The notes: a model not told the origin generated them from the letters alone. A stretch of DNA of 64,000 bases from Unio delphinus (GCA_029339505.1 JAQISU010000098.1:1559501-1623500), one strand, 5' to 3'. Counted from the stretch's first letter, positions 51,988 to 55,580 are shown. Program-made: numbers and translations.

Positions 51988-54900
51988 AAGTTTTCTCTTG
52001 ACCTGTTTTAATTCAAACTGACACTTCAGACAAAGAATATACTGAACTTGACTTGTAGTGATTATTGATGATTATTTCAAAAAAGTTAAAATTATATTTC
52101 ATGTCTCTTTTAGTAAAATCTACTTGTAACTTGTAACTGCCATATTTGCACATACATGTCTGCTACATCTGTACTTGTAACTGCCATATTTTACATGTAT
52201 CTGCTATGTTTGTAAATGTATGTACCATATTGTTATGTGTATATGCTATATTGTTATGTGTATATGCTATATTGTTATGTGTATATGCTATATTGTTATG
52301 TGTATATGCTATATTGATATGTGTATTTGCCATAATTGTACTTGTATCTGCCATATAATGTCTGGGGTAAAACTCTTATTGACTCAAGACTTGATATTTT
52401 TTCAGTCCAAAAATTATAAAATTAATAATTGTGTAAAATTCTGAATTTAAACTAAATACTACTTAAATCCCAATAAGTGATGATAATATTTCATGGATTT
52501 ACTCTGTGCAGATGTTCCTAGAAAATGTTTTAAAAAGAATTTGCAGATGTTCCTAGAAAATGTTTTAAAAAGAATTTGCAGTTGTTCATAGATAATGTTT
52601 TAAAAAGAATTAAGTATGCATGCCTAGTTTTAAGATTTGTAAACATACAGTTCAATTCTGATGGATGGATACATAGCAGTAATATTGAATACAGTAGAAC
52701 CTGTCTTGAAAGAACACCCCCTTCTGCCAAACAATTATGGTCTCTCATGACAGTTGGTCTCGCTTAGCAGGTTAGAATACTATATAATCAATAAATCTGT
52801 GCATTGAGAATGAGGTCTCACAAGACAGGTGGTCTCACATGAATGAATGATTGTTAAATTAAAGTGAACCAGCCACAAAAGGTCATTATTCACTGTTTTA
52901 TCTTTCAAAAGAAAGTTATTTAATTTTTCCCATGGGGTAAGGAATGGTGCCACATCCCCATGGGGGTTTATGCACACATAGTGTGCTATTTAATTTGGTC
53001 GTCATGTGGCGCCCCTATTGAGAGACTATCTACATGAATGTAGGACCTGGGTGAATGGGAATAGATCAAACACGCACTCAACCTTATCAACCAATCGGAA
53101 GGAGTGTACTAGAGGTGCAATGGCACCAAATAATGACTGGTGAAAAATGATTTTCACGTCTCGTCATGTTGAAGGTTTCTGGTCGCGAGAAAGTAGGAAA
53201 AGGTCCGATAAGCCAGCCCATGTATGTCAACAGCCTTGAAACGCCCTAGCCATACTTATTTCAAATCAGGTCCAGTTTCACTAATGGACGGAAAATATGC
53301 CAATAATGTGTAAGCCACCTGTGTAATTAAATCAAATTTTGTGTAGTTGAAGATTTTTTTTCTAACTCAAATTCCTAACATACCAATGTTTCTTCTCAAG
53401 GTTGTTATAAATTTCAAAATTAGTTTGTTATTTAGGTGTTTTAGTAGCCCGTCAAATGATTGGTCAATGAACCCATGTGACCTCATTGTGGGGCTACATA
53501 TTGCTCCTTAAGGTTGTTATACATGTTAGAATTTTCGATTTATTTAGGTGTTTTAGTAGCCTGTCAAATGATTGGTCAATGAATCCATGTGACCTCATTG
53601 TGGGGCTACAGTTTACTTCTTAAGGTTGTTATAAATTTCAGAATTAGTATGTTATTTAGGTGTTTTCGTAGCCCATCAAATGATTGGTCAATGAACCCAT
53701 GTGACATTATTGTGGGGCTACCATTTACTTCTTAAGGTTGTTATATATTTCAGAATTAGTTTTGTTATTTAGGTGTTTCAGTAGCCTGTCAAATGATTGG
53801 TCAATGAACCCATGTGACCTCATTGTGGGGCTACATATTGCTCCTTAGGGTTGTTATACATGTTAGAATTTTCTATTTATTTAGGTGTTTAGGCAATGTT
53901 TCTATATTTTTTCAATTAGCCCTGTTGTATTAAGCAGTTCAATTATATTTTTGAATGTTCCTTGAGGGTTGGTGTTAGTTAATTGGATTACTTCTGGGTA
54001 TGTACTTGGTGCAGCTATGTTTAGTTGTTTGGATCTAAATTTGTCCCTTTCTTTTAGGTTTTTTCACAATTGTTGAAGATATGGTGTAACTCTTCTGGAG
54101 TGTTGCAATTGTGGCAATTAATGTTATGTGGGAAGGGTCCTATGTATTTCCAAAGTTAGGACTGGTTGGCCTGGTGTCAGGATAATGTAACATGGTGGGA
54201 GATCATGCTACATGTTTGTGGCTTGAAGCCCCAGTGCTAAACAATACTATAAACTGTCACACTGCAGACATTGAATCAATATGACTGAAAAATTGTTAAA
54301 ACTAAGTTAAAATTCTAAATCATACACATTCCAACAAGTGATCTTTTCAAATTGCACCAGTCAATATGCTTAGCCTGTTTTTTCCAATATTCTCCTAATC
54401 TCATACAGAGCAAAACTTAAGGATCATCCACAGATAGTTGTGACTAATAATAACTATATCCTGTGGGTAGTGCTCTTAGAATAGGTGGTCTTTTTTATAG
54501 GTTGTCATAAAATATGTGGTCTCTATATAACAGGATATATCTTGGAATAGGTGGTCTTTTAGATTTATGCACAGGCATGACTCCGTACAAAAATCTTTAT
54601 TATTCATGAATCATTTAGATTACCAAACTGAGTGGTAAAATCCCTAAATATTATTAAAATCTCTTCGAAGTAGAGTAATCAATCTTGAAATCCTGAAAAG
54701 TGTTTAGACGTATTTATAATCCTCCACCAACTTGGGGACAATATTTTAGTTAGAGGAAAATCTTCTTTTACAAACAATTATTTTGAGAAGAGTCTAAATT
54801 TGTCAATCTCTCATGTCTTGCAGATCAGCCTTCAAGATGGTAGGATATGCAGTTCACACACTATCAGTACTTCTGTTGATGTACGGAGTGGAGTCGGCTT

Positions 54901-55004
54901 TTCGAGTGCCATACTTTGCCCTAATTAGCCTGGCAGCTGTTGCATTGCCCATTGCTGCCCAGGAACTTACTGCAAAATTCAGCAGAAGACAAAAGACAGA
55001 GTAA
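7599..55004 (+). CDS. PGAP1: PGAP1-like gene, 3' part (seven exons joined)
   Basis: The joined exons code for about 312 residues with seven or eight hydrophobic helices. In the known family, PGAP1 is an ER membrane enzyme that removes the inositol-linked acyl chain from GPI anchors after their attachment to proteins. The active-site Ser is in the luminal N-terminal domain, which is not in this window. Vertebrate PGAP1 is about 920 residues, so this would be the C-terminal third. Introns are 10.1, 20.9, 4.5, 5.3, 1.3 and 4.3 kb and carry nearly all the repeats described here. The alternative is another multi-pass ER protein with similar C-terminal helices; the name rests on remembered motif similarity. 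Confidence 0.65.
7696..8560. other. Intron 1, proximal part; nothing recognised
   Basis: AT-rich intronic sequence with no exon-like ORF and no recognisable element. Confidence 0.35.
8565..8660. repeat. 47-bp repeat, two copies
   Basis: The unit contains GACAACATCAA, GGTAATGTTTGTC and CAGGATAGCATG. Further copies of the same unit form the array at 9960-10115, about 1.4 kb away. Confidence 0.7.
8840..9060. repeat. Degenerate roughly 60-bp tandem repeats
   Basis: Recurring AGATTCA(A/T)AATAATCTCA and ATGTTATGCACTGTAAG blocks explain the 80-codon minus-strand ORF seen here. No protein family is recognised. Confidence 0.55.
9565..9890 (-). other. Duplicated ~135-bp block, ORF on minus strand
   Basis: Two copies of a roughly 135-bp block (9615-9748 and 9752-9885) are nearly identical. 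On the minus strand they stay open for 102 codons, with the phrase FYSDYYSLSYGFKED repeated. Just after the ORF a strong minus-strand donor (CATAGGG|GTAAGTG) appears at about 9577, and a TTTTTTCCAG acceptor lies near 9900. It could be a duplicated exon of an unknown nested minus-strand gene, or a short tandem duplication that happens to be open. No domain is recognised. Confidence 0.35.
9960..10115. repeat. 47-bp tandem repeat, 3-4 copies
   Basis: Units read CAGGATAGCTTGGACAACAT, CAAATACCTGTAATGTTTGT. They are related to the pair at 8565-8660. Confidence 0.85.
10120..10785. other. Intron 1 stretch, nothing recognised
   Basis: AT-rich, with no ORF or repeat I can name. Confidence 0.3.
11010..11995 (-). 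pseudogene. MULE transposase, broken
   Basis: Starting at 11995, the minus strand encodes RILMFGTKENLTLLQQNDNW, then FIDGTIKVV (first catalytic Asp region), then SIMANFEKAFQNA. The family motif in that last block is normally D-F-E-K-A; the Asp is Asn here (11660-11662). An in-frame TAA at 11606-11608 precedes AGCFFHLGHCLWRKVQEC. Further on come DYWEDNYVGRQRR and, after more breaks, NNSVEAWHRSFQ near 11255-11290, both typical MULE blocks. With at least one nonsense codon, a catalytic substitution and later frameshifts, the gene cannot be active. Confidence 0.8.
12140..12405 (-). pseudogene. FLYWCH zinc-finger region of the MULE
   Basis: The minus strand reads GYRYRKDQVNADGSASWRC, then CKCDCKGQIKVIAVH, then SEHNHAPDPASNKVKK, and stops after AMNTV. 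The W-x-C, C and H-x-H spacing is that of a FLYWCH DNA-binding domain, which many animal MULE-family transposases carry at the N-terminus. The frame is closed by a TAG right after the domain, so the transposase reading frame is interrupted here. The + strand ORFs at 12065-12383 are shadows of this region. Confidence 0.8.
12470..12710. repeat. Three tandem ~78-bp units inside the MULE
   Basis: The units contain TAGTTTATTTCTACTCAATA, TTAAGAGTGTA and TTTGATGTCAGCTCACTG. The array lies within the right part of the MULE. Confidence 0.8.
12810..13795. other. Intron 1 stretch with weak dispersed repeats
   Basis: No exon recognised. GTGGCCATCTTGAAAATCTTG near 13050 recurs in similar form near 18070, so part of this is a dispersed repeat of unknown type. 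Confidence 0.35.
13800..14200 (+). pseudogene. CR1-group LINE, 3'-end fragment
   Basis: This stretch is closely similar to the end of the LINE at 21290-21950: ACGCTCCTCTTCTGGTAATC, GTCATATGGACAACGTTC, TGGAATGAATTG and the 3' end AGATTAGGTGCTATACAAA followed by ATTATT repeats. Translated, it is the last part of a reverse transcriptase ORF (W-N-E-L-x-I-E-I-R), interrupted by indels. The fragment is 5'-truncated, as usual for non-LTR elements. Confidence 0.8.
14264..15028. repeat. 27-bp minisatellite, about 28 copies
   Basis: The unit is TGTTAGCAAGTACCAGTACT plus CTCATTA, with 21-24-bp shorter variants. Because many units are multiples of three, spurious ORFs rich in 'LASTST' or 'VSKYQYSHY' appear. 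The array begins just after a LINE 3' end and is followed by a SINE copy. Confidence 0.97.
15035..15200 (+). repeat. SINE family A, partial
   Basis: It carries ACTAACAGCTGCCTCGCTAG, TTAGTGTTAAGACTGGTGGC and GGTGGGACATCATGCTACAT. It breaks off after CATGTCTGGG, so the 3' tail is missing. Confidence 0.7.
15640..15675. repeat. Solo pogo-like terminal repeat
   Basis: GGCCTTATAACCAGGGGACC followed by ACTGTA resembles the inverted end of the pogo-like elements at 55.9-59.1 kb, which end GGTTATAGCGGGGTCCCACTG|TA. No partner end was found nearby. Confidence 0.4.
15935..16150. repeat. 33-bp tandem repeat, about six copies
   Basis: The unit is CTAATGTCAGCTACATATGT plus CTATTTGTCTTTA, increasingly degenerate towards the 3' side. 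Confidence 0.9.
16160..17750. other. Intron 1, distal part; nothing recognised
   Basis: AT-rich sequence without exon-like ORFs, up to the polypyrimidine tract and acceptor before 17757. Confidence 0.35.
17757..17850 (+). CDS. PGAP1: PGAP1-like exon 2
   Basis: The acceptor is TATTTTTTGTCAG and the donor is CTAAG|GTAAGT, close to ideal. The exon starts with two bases completing an Ala codon and reads AGECPSALQSIIWAWKPLRV followed by APIAMILQFVL. It ends in phase 2 (AG|). It contributes a short loop and a hydrophobic stretch. The other two frames are either stopped or give a non-hydrophobic peptide incompatible with the neighbours. Confidence 0.7.
17855..19440. other. Intron 2, proximal part; nothing named
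   Basis: AT-rich and without convincing ORFs. A dispersed repeat fragment (GTGGCCATCATGAAAATCTTG near 18070) is shared with the 13.05-kb region. Confidence 0.35.
19420..19535. repeat. Three tandem ~43-bp units
   Basis: The repeats share ATATTCCATT(T/C)TGTAG(T/C)G and GACAAGTTA. Confidence 0.75.
19560..21150. other. Intron 2 stretch, nothing recognised
   Basis: No exon, RNA gene or mobile element that I can name. Confidence 0.3.
21153..21200. repeat. (TA)n(TG)n microsatellite
   Basis: A short TA tract is followed by an interrupted TG tract. Confidence 0.9.
21285..21955 (+). pseudogene. CR1-group LINE, C-terminal RT part and 3' end
   Basis: The ORF runs to a TAG at 21775. It reads VLSRLDYCNSILSG, LQKVQNTAARIIF, HWLSIRYRIKHKICSLCY, PTYLSSL, GPSSWNELPIEIRYKD and FKNALKTHLFQL. 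This is the region after the RT palm in CR1/L2-type non-LTR retrotransposons. The 3' UTR ends with TGTAAAGCGCTTAGAGC, GCGCTATACAAAGTCC and a short ATT repeat, the typical tail. The element is 5'-truncated: the RT palm and endonuclease are absent. What is present is a single uninterrupted frame, so the copy is fairly young. Confidence 0.85.
22105..22312 (+). repeat. SINE family B, 5'-truncated
   Basis: It shares GGTTCAAGTCTCAGACTCGG (box B), TATGGGTATGTGAGAA, TTGCCAGTAGCT, TTCTTCCTCCACCCATTATA and the TTAAACCCC end with the copies at 40420, 42651 and 55581. The tRNA box A part is missing. Confidence 0.75.
22480..23742. repeat. 39-bp minisatellite, about 31 copies
   Basis: The unit is TCATGTATTAGACTGATCAT plus TGATAGGATATAACACTAG. 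Blocks with an extra 'GGAGATTGATCATTGATAG' insertion recur as larger units (22960, 23365 and after), showing higher-order duplication. The last unit runs straight into the truncated minus-strand LINE at 23745. Confidence 0.97.
23745..23927 (-). pseudogene. CR1-group LINE, downstream half of a split copy
   Basis: The minus strand reads NSQSVRNLNVTLDSTLTLHQ, then HVMNICKAAYLVLRCISSIH, then KYLSVDVTKTLVCSLVLSRL. This is the region just before the part seen at 21285. It continues the LINE at 27480-28440 across the Kolobok insertion. The LINE stops at S-R-L-D-Y, where the minisatellite begins. Confidence 0.85.
24118..24125. promoter_or_regulatory. TGACGTCA (CRE-type) box before the transposase
   Basis: This perfect 8-bp palindrome sits 63 bp upstream of the transposase ATG at 24188. 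A CTTACTTCCC block lies just before it (about 24100-24109). The same two motifs in the same order precede the antisense gene at the other end. CREB/ATF binding is known for this palindrome; its use here is inferred. Confidence 0.55.
24188..24538 (+). pseudogene. Kolobok transposase exon 1: THAP domain
   Basis: The exon starts at ATG 24188 and encodes 117 residues. Residues 1-87 form a complete THAP zinc finger: Cys4, Cys9 (CVAFNC), Trp32, Cys48 and His51 (CAKHF), and the closing AIPSIF (80-86). A basic tail (KKKQRQSRAVAKRKRME) follows. It ends in phase 0 at GGAA|GTAAGT. The THAP domain binds transposon ends in P-element and Kolobok transposases. This exon is intact, while later exons are broken. 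Confidence 0.88.
24922..25386 (+). pseudogene. Kolobok transposase exon 2, nonsense-interrupted
   Basis: The acceptor is ATTTTTTGCAG and the donor is GTTCAG|GTAAAT; 155 codons in phase 0. It encodes RYRWYSQPMSG, NLILSGAIMFAGASPTTVLN and, after the break, QNAYIVPIVSSVWQLSQ and GGDARCFSPGHTAKYGSYS. The G-D-x-R-x-x-S-P-G block is a conserved Kolobok signature that probably carries the first catalytic Asp. One in-frame TAA (25141-25143) follows VFMH and the frame continues unchanged after it. It is most simply a point change from a Leu codon, since the related proteins as I know them tend to have Leu-Asn here. Confidence 0.85.
25425..25588 (+). pseudogene. Kolobok transposase late exon, 5' part deleted, donor lost
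   Basis: It reads YSLLLAALHFNENVNRGQ, HQYRVSFPKWRKGEG and ends TRQTY. L-x-A-A-L-H-F-N-E-N is a conserved block near the C-terminal part of Kolobok transposases, normally a few hundred residues after the GDxR block. Here it follows after about 40 bp of partly TA-repeat sequence, so the central catalytic region has been deleted. The exon should end ACATACA|GTAAGT but the sequence is ACATACA|ATAAGT, so the donor G is lost. Confidence 0.75.
25692..25859 (+). pseudogene. Kolobok transposase last exon, frameshifted
   Basis: The acceptor is TTGTTTTGCAG. In the expected phase it reads YIDDLFDELLIRREMYTSYS and hits TAG at 25777. The +1 frame then continues IQKPLMPDKVRPAPLAQALP and ends IEIVDRHISRFN at TAA 25857-25859. 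A C-terminal H-I-S-R-F is what I would expect for the family, so a one-base change around GGGAAATG (about 25733) has shifted the frame. Confidence 0.65.
25906..27232 (-). CDS. P2X7-ballast-like accessory protein of the Kolobok, intact
   Basis: Three exons on the minus strand (27232-27006, 26641-26426, 26059-25906) join in phase to 198 codons plus TAA. Splice sites are standard: TTTG|GTAAG with TTGTTGCAG, and CACGA|GTAAG with TTTTTACAG. Residues 1-75 are Ser/Asp/Glu-rich and contain PYMFEP. Next come WCSCQHC (76-82), KCCKD, SCITEHDGF (110-118), then RYIAYRRFVRWIYQRLGK, LPSCVVKAIRDKF and a final GFKYRN. This Cys/His layout, the AYRxFVxW block and the G-F-K-Y end match the zinc-binding cytoplasmic ballast domain of vertebrate P2X7 and the many 'P2X7-like' proteins annotated in invertebrate genomes. 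There is no channel domain or membrane segment. It converges on the transposase with 46 bp between the stops. No stop, frameshift or splice defect is seen. Its role is unknown. Confidence 0.87.
25990..26425. other. Intron 2 of the ballast-like gene (26060-26425) with flanking sequence
   Basis: AT-rich intron between exons 3 and 2 of the minus-strand gene, with no other feature seen. The second intron (26642-27005) is likewise featureless apart from a short C run near 26898. Confidence 0.6.
27285..27292. promoter_or_regulatory. TGACGTCA (CRE-type) box before the ballast-like gene
   Basis: It lies 53 bp upstream of the minus-strand ATG at 27232. On the minus strand it is preceded by GCTTACTTCCCC (27311-27322) and followed by CGTGCCA, echoing GCTTACTTCCC, TGACGTCA and TGTGCCA at the left end. 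The shared order shows that the two ends keep matching promoter blocks well inside the short terminal repeats. Confidence 0.55.
27480..28440 (-). pseudogene. CR1-group LINE, RT palm region, upstream half of split copy
   Basis: The minus strand encodes SYELDPIPTSLLFEYLDQIL and AIVKPLLKKLTLD (28401-28144). After stops and frame breaks come LLDLTAAFDTLDHDILHHLQ, GDPQGFVLGPVLFILYTRML, YIDDTQIYKSSHP and WMTCNKLQMNDDKTEAV. These are RT motifs of a CR1/L2-type element. The palm motif is Y-I-D-D, where the group normally has Y-A-D-D. The frame is broken at about 28140 and 28060. Its 3' continuation is at 23745-23927. The endonuclease is absent upstream. Confidence 0.88.
28500..28985. repeat. Degenerate tandem array, about 40-60-bp units
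   Basis: Recurring TTGATCTGTGT(C/A)T(G/A)CTT, GTATAGG and TTTGTCCATT blocks. This explains the IHTDQ/MQTQI-type minus-strand ORFs. Confidence 0.75.
29255..29880. repeat. 71-bp minisatellite, about eight copies, pogo-end-like unit
   Basis: The unit is CCATGGGAGCCTTAGAGTAT, ACTGCCTTATAATTAAGTAT, ATAAAACAGTTCTCCCTTGT, TATAACACAGT. Part of the unit (TATAACACAGTCCATGGGAG followed by CCTTAGA) resembles the inner end of the pogo-like element at 55934 (TATAACCCGGTAGTTGGGAG followed by CCATAGA). A pogo-like inverted end (AGGGAGTACTGTA) closes the region at 30367. Confidence 0.85.
29960..30275. repeat. 84-bp unit, about four copies
   Basis: The unit contains CCATGGGAGTTATAGATTAT, ACCACCTTATAGAGAGACTG and CCTTACAATGAAGTACATAA. 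It is a diverged, expanded relative of the 71-bp unit next to it. Its length is a multiple of three, which creates a spurious 102-codon repetitive ORF. Confidence 0.9.
30370..31650. other. Intron 2 stretch with poly-A tract
   Basis: No exon recognised. A run of more than 20 A residues lies at about 31250-31271, and weak repeats (AGATCTG(G/A)GTCTATC) at 30830-31190. Confidence 0.35.
31660..31945. repeat. Tandem duplication, two ~180-bp units
   Basis: CTGCCAACTGCATAGACCCA and GCCATCACATAATG(C/T)ACTGG occur twice, about 183 bp apart. This accounts for the 77-codon + strand ORF. Confidence 0.8.
31965..32600. repeat. 43-bp minisatellite, about 14 copies
   Basis: The unit is ATGGTATGATCTGTA(G/A)TATG plus TTCCATGGAATTGGCCTATTTAC in two pieces. 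Alternating CCTATTTAC and CATATTGAC ends show two subtypes that alternate in the middle of the array. Confidence 0.97.
32610..33470. other. Intron 2 stretch, nothing recognised
   Basis: No exon or named repeat apart from a short G run near 33422. Confidence 0.3.
33478..33551. other. 74-nt imperfect hairpin, pre-miRNA-like
   Basis: The left arm (GTTGCTCTCTTGCACATTCT, GAATGGGCA) pairs with the right arm (TGCCTATTCAGAAGATGCAA, GAGTGCAAC) over 29 positions, with one mismatch, one 2-nt internal loop and one G-U pair. The loop is 16 nt. Size and geometry fit a microRNA precursor in an intron of the host gene. It could also be a small palindromic repeat. I do not recognise the mature sequence. Confidence 0.4.
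34550..34662. repeat. Inverted repeat with 28-bp arms
   Basis: TTACACCATCATTTGACAGA plus GTGTATGG (34550-34577) is mirrored by CCATACACCCTGTCAAAAGA plus CATTGTAA (34635-34662), with a few mismatches. The roughly 57-nt spacer contains weaker inner complementarity. It may be a tiny MITE or a structured RNA. Confidence 0.5.
34670..36120. other. Intron 2 stretch, nothing recognised
   Basis: No exon, RNA gene or mobile element that I can name. Confidence 0.3.
36125..36320 (+). repeat. SINE family A, 3' part with CA tail
   Basis: It contains GGTCAGCCTGGTGTCAGGAT, TGATACTCCAGTGCTAGAT, ACACTGCAGACATCAT, GTTAAAGC and the AATTCAAATCACACACACAC tail. An interrupted CA/GACA microsatellite is the tail. 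Confidence 0.8.
36600..37570. repeat. Degenerate ~150-bp tandem repeats
   Basis: Six or so weak units share TTCTGCACAATAACTTGAAT-type starts, a (T/A)AGGTCAAAGGTCA-type block and GAAAGAAAA. A similar unit occurs inside the pogo-like element at about 58150-58560. Confidence 0.6.
37575..38765. other. Intron 2, distal part
   Basis: Nothing recognised up to the acceptor before 38773. Confidence 0.35.
38773..38973 (+). CDS. PGAP1: PGAP1-like exon 3, multi-helix membrane region
   Basis: The acceptor is TTCTTGTTGCAG and the donor GGTTG|GTATGT; 201 nt, phase 2 to phase 2. It reads LEAVQPYLILLHIPTVDGAL, then LIRQGIWFRFAHMVLYLVGF, then GIITFHAVIVNAVIQIASRI and LGLIFGW. At least two long hydrophobic helices are present. 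It joins exon 2 (AG|A) and exon 4 (TG|G) in frame. Confidence 0.75.
39084..39315 (+). CDS. Candidate alternative terminal exon of the PGAP1-like gene
   Basis: An acceptor (TTAATATATTTGCAG) sits 110 bp after exon 3. Joined to exon 3 (TG|T), the frame stays open for 41 further codons, SSLASLGSGCANGEIYSLNN, LTGWDFGLQLDDDTNRMFND E, then TGA (39208-39210). An AATAAA lies at 39310-39315. The peptide is hydrophilic and acidic, unlike the exon 4 continuation. Using it would truncate the protein after exon 3 and remove the last membrane helices. Phase, length and poly(A) signal agree; transcript support is unknown. Confidence 0.4.
39320..40160. other. Intron 3 stretch
   Basis: Short degenerate repeats of the type CTCTGGTCAGCTCTACA and TCTGATCACTTTGGTCAGAT occur at 39780-39970. 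No other feature is seen. Confidence 0.4.
40165..40220. repeat. (TA)n microsatellite
   Basis: About 28 TA units. Confidence 0.97.
40420..40681 (+). repeat. SINE family B, full length
   Basis: A tRNA-Ser/Leu-like head has box A (GTGGCAGAGTGGTCTAAAGC) and box B (GGGTTCGAGTC). The body is GCTTGCCAGTAGCTTCTTGT, TTCTTCCTCCACCAATAATA and TGGCTGCCATGTATAGCC. The end is CTGAAAAATGGCGTTAAAAC followed by A/G-rich sequence. Confidence 0.88.
40955..41250 (+). repeat. SINE family A, near full length
   Basis: Box B (CACGGGTTCTAACCC) in the head, then TTAGTGTTAGGACTGGTCAG, CCTGGTGTCAGGATAATG, CACTGCAGTCATCATAGC, and the AATCCAAATCACACACATAC tail. Confidence 0.85.
41260..42637. other. Intron 3 stretch
   Basis: Nothing named. 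The 74-codon + strand ORF at 42063 lacks recognisable similarity. Confidence 0.3.
42638..42912 (+). repeat. SINE family B, full length with 13-bp target duplication
   Basis: The SINE body occupies 42651-42899, flanked by CTACTACAACTCT on both sides (42638-42650 and 42900-42912). It carries box A (CCGAGTGGTCTAAAGCGC), box B (GGGTTTGAGTC) and the CTGAAAAATGGCGTTTAACC end plus an A-rich tail. The perfect duplication marks a fairly recent insertion and fixes the family's exact boundaries. Confidence 0.93.
43480..43603 (+). CDS. PGAP1: PGAP1-like exon 4, transmembrane hairpin
   Basis: The acceptor is GACCTTTTTAG and the donor CTTATACAG|GTAAGG. It reads CPFSRLGHILCLIMTVVAGV, then LSLLFCGAIGIFICYIICLI, then Q. 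The single long hydrophobic run fits one or two helices. It joins exon 3 as TG|G (Trp) and ends in phase 0. Confidence 0.75.
43604..43740. repeat. Echoes of the exon 4 donor after the exon
   Basis: CTTATACAGGTAAGGACCCT at the exon 4 boundary is followed by two imperfect copies (near 43640 and 43690), each with TATACAG(G/A)TAAGGACCC. A short tandem duplication has copied the splice donor and its flank into the intron. Confidence 0.7.
43880..45650. repeat. Degenerate long tandem array in intron 4
   Basis: Ten or more weak units of about 150 bp share (C/T)TACTAAAAATAGAAA, TTTTCAAGG-type, GAATTTGACCA(A/C)ATTTG, AGCATCCTGGCATAGAGG and TTGTACAACTTATGTTGAT-type blocks. Divergence is high. It is not coding and looks like an old dispersed or tandem repeat family. 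Confidence 0.6.
45985..47905 (+). mobile_element. RTE-clade LINE, 5'-truncated, inactive
   Basis: The + strand frames give KSEVEGAKQYREINQVIKKS (46041 on), then the RT from 46493: TLPKKGNLQQCQNYRTISLI, EEQAGFRPGRSTAEQIFNLR, HVFIDFKKAFDRVWHAALW, GVRQGCLLSPTLFNIFLERI, NLRFANDIDG, KYLGAIVADDGS. After a stop at 47441-47443 the C-terminal domain follows (MRCFRRLLCITYRDHVTNEE, WYGHVTRSTGLAKTIMQCT, RRRGRQEKMGG). The order and residues fit RTE (BovB-like) non-LTR elements. It ends in a GATA microsatellite tail (about 47885-47898), typical of RTE. The endonuclease is missing, stops interrupt the frame near 46395 and 47441, and the palm motif F-A-D-D has become F-A-N-D. Confidence 0.88.
47910..48940. 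other. Intron 4, distal part
   Basis: No exon or element recognised. Confidence 0.3.
48948..49093 (+). CDS. PGAP1: PGAP1-like exon 5, conserved membrane helix and WVKN motif
   Basis: The acceptor is TTTTCTTTCAG and the donor TGTACA|GTAAGT. It reads VLKLCYQSSRNNDARLKTKF, then HFFFILFLTWMWVLILNSPA, then LIIWVKNVQ. A helix of the form N-x-P-A-L-I-I-W-V-K-N followed by Q-Y-T-H in the next exon matches, as I recall the family, the conserved end of a helix and the short luminal loop of PGAP1. This is the strongest basis for naming the gene. Confidence 0.78.
49100..50420. other. Intron 5
   Basis: AT-rich, nothing recognised. Confidence 0.4.
50427..50528 (+). CDS. PGAP1: PGAP1-like exon 6
   Basis: The acceptor is TTTTACACACAG and the donor CAGGGAG|GTAAGT. 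It reads YTHSLAEDPSRITGFLGSIL followed by LFIFLVCDTPFSG: a short polar loop with the D-P element, then a hydrophobic helix. Phase 2 at its start and phase 2 at its end match the neighbours. Confidence 0.77.
50529..51410. other. Intron 6, proximal part
   Basis: No element recognised, except short repeated GTACTATATA(T/C)TTACATAT near 50850-50905. Confidence 0.35.
51419..51521 (+). CDS. Weak candidate alternative terminal exon
   Basis: The acceptor TTTCTTTTACAG is followed by an ORF in the phase required by exon 6 (AG|C). It reads KKGQFIMKTLKLAWVKREFC, VAAILVVGLNKCI and stops at TAG 51519-51521. AATAAA overlaps the end (about 51508). It would replace the last exon's helices with a short basic-hydrophobic tail. 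Short ORFs like this arise by chance in AT-rich introns, so this is held weakly. Confidence 0.22.
51933..51983. repeat. (TA)n microsatellite
   Basis: About 25 TA units. Confidence 0.97.
52205..52345. repeat. 21-bp tandem repeat, six copies
   Basis: The unit TGTTATGTGTATATGCTATAT is repeated; it explains the MCICYIV-type ORF. An 18-40-bp related motif (CTTGTAACTGCCATATTT) precedes it. Confidence 0.95.
52515..52615. repeat. Three ~46-bp tandem units
   Basis: GCAGATGTTCCTAGAAAATG plus TTTTAAAAAGAATTT recurs three times. Confidence 0.88.
52690..52990. repeat. Possible Tc1/pogo-like MITE end
   Basis: TACAGTAGAACCTGTCTTGA followed by AAGAACACC is typical of the ends of Tc1/mariner-superfamily MITEs. 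GGTCTC(A)CAAGACAGGTGGTCTC at about 52812 and related GAATAGGTGGTCTTTT phrases at 54480-54560 may belong to it. No clean right end was found. Confidence 0.35.
53000..53385. other. Intron 6 stretch
   Basis: Higher GC than the surroundings near 53000-53250; no ORF or element recognised. Confidence 0.3.
53395..53895. repeat. ~112-bp tandem repeat, 4-5 copies
   Basis: Units share TCAAATGATTGGTCAATGAA, CCATGTGACCTCATTGTGGG, GCTACA and TTATTTAGGTGTTTTAGTAG, with high identity. Confidence 0.95.
54155..54335 (+). repeat. SINE family A, 3' part
   Basis: It contains AGTTAGGACTGGTTGGCCTG, GTGTCAGGATAATGTAAC, AAGCCCCAGTGCTAAACAAT and the TTAAAATTCTAAATCATACA tail. Confidence 0.8.
54340..54815. other. 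Intron 6, distal part
   Basis: Three GAATAGGTGGTCTTTT-like phrases at 54480-54560; nothing else recognised. Confidence 0.35.
54824..55004 (+). CDS. PGAP1: PGAP1-like terminal exon
   Basis: The acceptor is CTCATGTCTTGCAG. Sixty codons including TAA at 55002-55004. It reads SAFKMVGYAVHTLSVLLLMY, GVESAFRVPYFALISLAAVA, LPIAAQELTAKFSRRQKTE. Two hydrophobic helices are followed by a short basic cytosolic-type tail. Joined with exons 1-6 it gives 939 nt, or 312 residues plus stop, without a frame conflict. Confidence 0.77.
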
Positions 55005-55580
55005 ACATCAGAGCATGTGCAAAGTGTTCAGGATGGATGAATCTTTAAATTTGCATATATAATTGATTTCTCAGCATTCCTGGTTATCTATATTTAGAAT
55101 TTTGTGTTTATTTGTATTAATATGGATTGTACCACTGATTCTAACAACTCCAACATATACTGTATAGTAGGAATTTTTATCAGGGGAGAAAGTTTGGTGA
55201 TTTAGCAGTCTTACAGTGTGATTGCAAACAACTGAATCCAGAAAGCTATGTTATTATAAGCAAGTATTTCGGCTAGAAATATGATTTTAGGAAACAATGG
55301 CTTATGTTATTGAAACTTTCAGTATTAATCAGCTCCATCGTTACAAGTCATTGTGGGTAATTTTCTCCAAGGTTTTATGGATATGACTGCCATTAGGTTC
55401 TCATTTACCACATTTTTTTTTATTGATATACAGAGTGAAATAGTGAGAGTATAGCATTGTACGTATCTTTTTTACCCACAAAGCATTGCTGAAAATTGCA
55501 CAATGACTAGCAAAAATGGTCTATTTGTACAGGATTTTGCTACAAATCAAATTAAAAATAGAATAAAATTCATTTACATA
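55005..55580 (+). other. 3' UTR of the PGAP1-like gene with poly(A) signal
   Basis: AATAAA at 55562-55567 is the first canonical signal after the stop. A family B SINE is inserted 13 bp downstream, just where cleavage would be expected, and its G/T-rich head (GGAGGTGGTGGTG) might serve as the downstream element. Confidence 0.5.

Noticed and set aside
7599..55004. P2X receptor as host gene, given the P2X7-like domain nearby
   Set aside because: The host exons form a many-helix protein with no P2X ectodomain or Cys pattern. The P2X7-like part belongs to the transposon on the opposite strand.
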